64,000 bases of DNA from Branchiostoma floridae (taxonomy: Eukaryota > Chordata > Leptocardii > Amphioxiformes > Branchiostomatidae), in assembly GCF_000003815.2 (NCBI RefSeq), contig NC_049979.1, forward strand, positions 12,674,882-12,738,881. The letters run 5' to 3'. The translations under genes were made by a program, and so were the position numbers. Of this stretch, positions 61,273-64,000 are shown one piece after another. Numbering within the stretch: position 1 is the first letter of the stretch; each line of letters begins with the position of its first letter. Under the pieces are notes generated by a model. It was not told where the DNA came from, did no database searches, and was given only the letters and a program-made list of their open reading frames with translations.

Positions 61273-63958
61273 CTACACAGTGAAGAACTGTGTGGCAGCA
61301 GATGACTGGACCTCTAGCTGCCCCATCTTGTACTGCAGGCGCTGCAGACACTTCAACAGGGCCTTGTTCAGTTCTCTGGCCACCGGTGTGATGGGATCTG
61401 GAGGGGGGCAGTTCTGAAACACAGAATCACAGGTGATAAAGGGTATGACAAATTTCTGGCTCTGTATCTGCCATTAATTATTGTAACCATATTGTTATTT
61501 CCATGATAACATTCATGTCACCTTAGTTACGTTGTATCAATGTACAATGATCAACACACAACACACCAGTGGAAATGAGTGCCAGTAGTAACCTGTATCT
61601 CCTGTATCCTATGCTGTAGCCCTGCAGACAGTGAACCTTCATGTATGTAGAGTATGGTGACCAGCATGGGGTACAGCTGCACCAGCAGGGAAGAGTTGAC
61701 CTCCTGTAACCCCTCCAGTAGACTCAGCAGATGCAGGTTCACCATCTCACCATGAGACTTGGAGTAGGAGGCAATCTGGCCAGAACATAACAGGAGTGAT
61801 GACATTTGAAGAGACAATTTCCATAGCAAAGCAGCACTGCACTACCACTAGCTACTAAAAGCATGGTTTATTTCATCAGTTGAGAATGTCTGTCTTATGG
61901 ATGATGGACTCATTCTTCTCCACTTGGATAGAAAGGTCCTTGTTTATATTTCTATTTCTGGAATTAATTTCCTCCCAGTAAAAAGTATACAATAAAGAAA
62001 GATCCCTATACTTTTAACAAAAGAAAGAAAAATCTTATGAAGAAAATAATCATGCATTGGGAACTCCTTGACTTGATTTAACCATCACAGACTGTATACT
62101 GAAATGTTGGTAACTTCACACTGAATGTAAAGGACCTTTCTCATATGTTACCTGTATGAAGGTAGGTGCCACTTTCATCCAGAACTCCATGACAGCCAGA
62201 CAGGTCGTCCTGTACATGTCCCCATGGCTGGTGTTAAACACAGCCACCTGCTCACAGTAGATGGTCCACAGCTGGCACAGTATAAATACCTACAAACACA
62301 ACAAGCAAGACAGTAAACATAACATGCTGCAGGACAGTAAACATAACATGCTCACATTCATTTCACATGGGTGAGTTTCACTGTCACATTCACCAAAATA
62401 TGAATGATATCCAATAGATAAAAGTGCATGTTATGTACCAGTAAAACAAGTCAGAGCAAGATAATGCAGTAAACCAAGCATGGCTGAAATGACGTATTCA
62501 TCACAGATACACTTTTGTATCACTTCGCTTATATGGCTGCAATTTGCAAGGCATTAAAACACAATAGTGAGATTTTCATTTTTCATGTTAACGACCACTT
62601 TCCCCTAAAATAGAAAAGACCCATGGCATGAGTTAAGGTGGTTTGTCCTACCTGTGCCAGAGATGACATCTGGTAGACACTGGCCTTGGTGTGCTCAGGG
62701 TAGCTGTCCAGGACCACCAGGGCCAGGTCAGCTATCTGCAGACTGGTGTCCAGAGGGAGGGGGTGACAGGGCACGTCCGAGGAGGGGCACATGGCCATGT
62801 GGTTGAGCGAGCCCAGGATGATCCAGGACAGGAGGCGGAGGTGAGCCACACACTCGAACATCTCCCGCAGGCCCTGCTGGGGCTGGATCCCGGGGTACGC
62901 CAGCCAGGGCAGGAAGCGAGTCATGGCACGCTGGTTGTTCAAGGTGAACTCTATAGCCATCAGCTGGGCAATGCCAGTTTTTACCTGTGAGGATCCAGTA
63001 GATAAGTCAGTAAAACACTCAATCAGCCCAATTGTTTCTACAATGCTACAATGACCACTAGATCATATTCTAGTTGTTTTCATTGGTAAGGTTTACAGCA
63101 GTAAAGTGAAGACTAAAAAAAATCTCAATACCCATTCCTGGTCTAACTTCATCCCTCATTTGTGCAAGTTATTCAATTCTAAAGGTTGCATCTTCCTGCA
63201 CCTACCTGGCTGCCAAGTGTGTCCTCACTCAGATTCTGCAGTTTCAGGACTGCCCTCAGTTTACTTATGGTGTGCATGCTGGTCAGGAACTCCACACAAT
63301 CAAACATGTGCTGGTGCAGACATTCAACAGCACCTGCAAACATCATGGTACAAGGAAAATCACAATGTTAGAACGCATTGATTATGACTTCGTAGAACAG
63401 GAGTGACAGCAGCTGGCTTGAGCATTGCTCCATTTCACACGAAAATGTAAATCCAATAAGTTTTAATGATATTCTAAACAATAACTGAATGGCAAGCTCT
63501 TCATTCACAACCAGGCAGAGGCATCACAGCCAATGTCTCCGAGATCGTCTGTCATCAATCTTCCTCAATATCGACTGATTCACTTTGCACTGCAGCTTGG
63601 TGTCTGCTTGTAATCCTATTCACAGGAGTCTTTTGTGTTAAATTTAAATGAAATAAGCAATTCCCAAATCCGCAGGAAAGTTCCAACAGACAAAAAAGAC
63701 TGCATAATGACAACACACACATCTTTGAACATGTAAATGTGCCATGTAATGTGTGAAACTAAGAACTAAACTGTCACCTGTCTGTCCATGACAGATGGGG
63801 TGGGCCTGCTGCTGGTCCAGGGGACAGGGCATGTAGATCCTAGTGCCAGAATCAAAACACACAAACTGCACCAGCAGCAGCAGGTTGTTGTCCGACAGGG
63901 TGGATCGGTGCTTCACTGCCTGCACAAGCTCCATCACCAGAGCACGGGACAGGTGCAC
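61273..63958 (-). CDS. UNC79: UNC79 homologue, C-terminal 367 residues, partial at right edge
   Basis: Large auxiliary subunit of the NALCN sodium-leak channel complex. Exons seen in transcript order: 63958-63778, 63333-63206, 62984-62652, 62289-62152, 61775-61593, 61413-61273. All phases agree: 367 codons plus TAG. Anchors are WIILGSLNHMAMCPSSD, PLPLDTSLQIAD, LCQLWTIYCEQVAV, LLSLLEGLQEVNSS and LSAGLQHRIQEIQ, with the C-terminus YKMGQLEVQSSAATQFFTV closely matching the recalled vertebrate ending KMAQVEIQSSEAASQFYPL. The upstream part continues past 64000. UNC79 has no known catalytic motif; it is an all-helical scaffold. Confidence 0.92.
62309..62352. repeat. 24-bp tandem duplication in UNC79 intron
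   Basis: GACAGTAAACATAACATGCT occurs at 62309 and again at 62333. Confidence 0.85.
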
Positions 63959-64000
63959 CTGGCGACAACAGCTACTCATCAGTCAATGAAGTCAATAAAT

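Overview
This is a stretch of animal nuclear DNA: nine spliced protein genes, GT-AG introns of about 100 to 2,700 bases, AATAAA signals, transposon remnants and several runs of N. The predicted proteins are close to vertebrate and other deuterostome orthologues. There is one SNX5/SNX6-type gene rather than two, and unmerged heterozygous haplotypes are visible in the assembly. An invertebrate deuterostome, most likely a cephalochordate (Branchiostoma), fits best; this is inference, because no species-specific marker was checked.

Layout. 1-6261 (+) is the C-terminal half of exportin-1 (XPO1/CRM1), with a long 3' UTR. 8571-14320 is a badly assembled zone: two stretches of 0.7 and 1.3 kb each appear twice around N gaps, and the 5' exons of a sorting nexin SNX5/6 gene are duplicated there. 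The intact SNX5/6 reading runs to 22542 (+). 25594-28541 (-) is LPGAT1. 29900-34068 (+) is mitochondrial-type fumarate hydratase, with an internal exon lost in an N gap. 35047-38254 (-) is DNAAF10/WDR92, with a complete hAT-type MITE in its last intron. 38747-39175 (+) is an intronless TRAPPC2. 40811-43986 (-) is OTUB1. 44752-60485 (+) is a complete 35-exon soluble adenylyl cyclase (ADCY10-like, 1790 codons). 61273 to beyond the right edge (-) is the 3' end of UNC79.

From SNX5/6 rightwards the genes alternate strictly in strand. This makes three head-to-head pairs with short shared promoters (LPGAT1/FH, DNAAF10/TRAPPC2, OTUB1/ADCY10) and four tail-to-tail pairs. The genes are mostly unrelated housekeeping functions: nuclear export, endosomal sorting, lipid remodelling, TCA cycle, vesicle tethering and deubiquitination. 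DNAAF10 and ADCY10 are both linked to motile cilia or sperm in other animals.

The most interesting locus is the soluble adenylyl cyclase. Its catalytic residues are intact, but its first exon encodes a textbook N-myristoylation plus palmitoylation plus polybasic membrane anchor. The residue matching the human bicarbonate switch Arg176 is Asn, the Walker B glutamate is Asn, and several PKA-type RRxS sites lie in lineage-specific insertions. Together these suggest a membrane-tethered, differently regulated version of a normally cytosolic bicarbonate sensor. Exon boundaries were read by eye from splice sites, phase and homology; every complete gene closes to an exact codon count, which supports the models.
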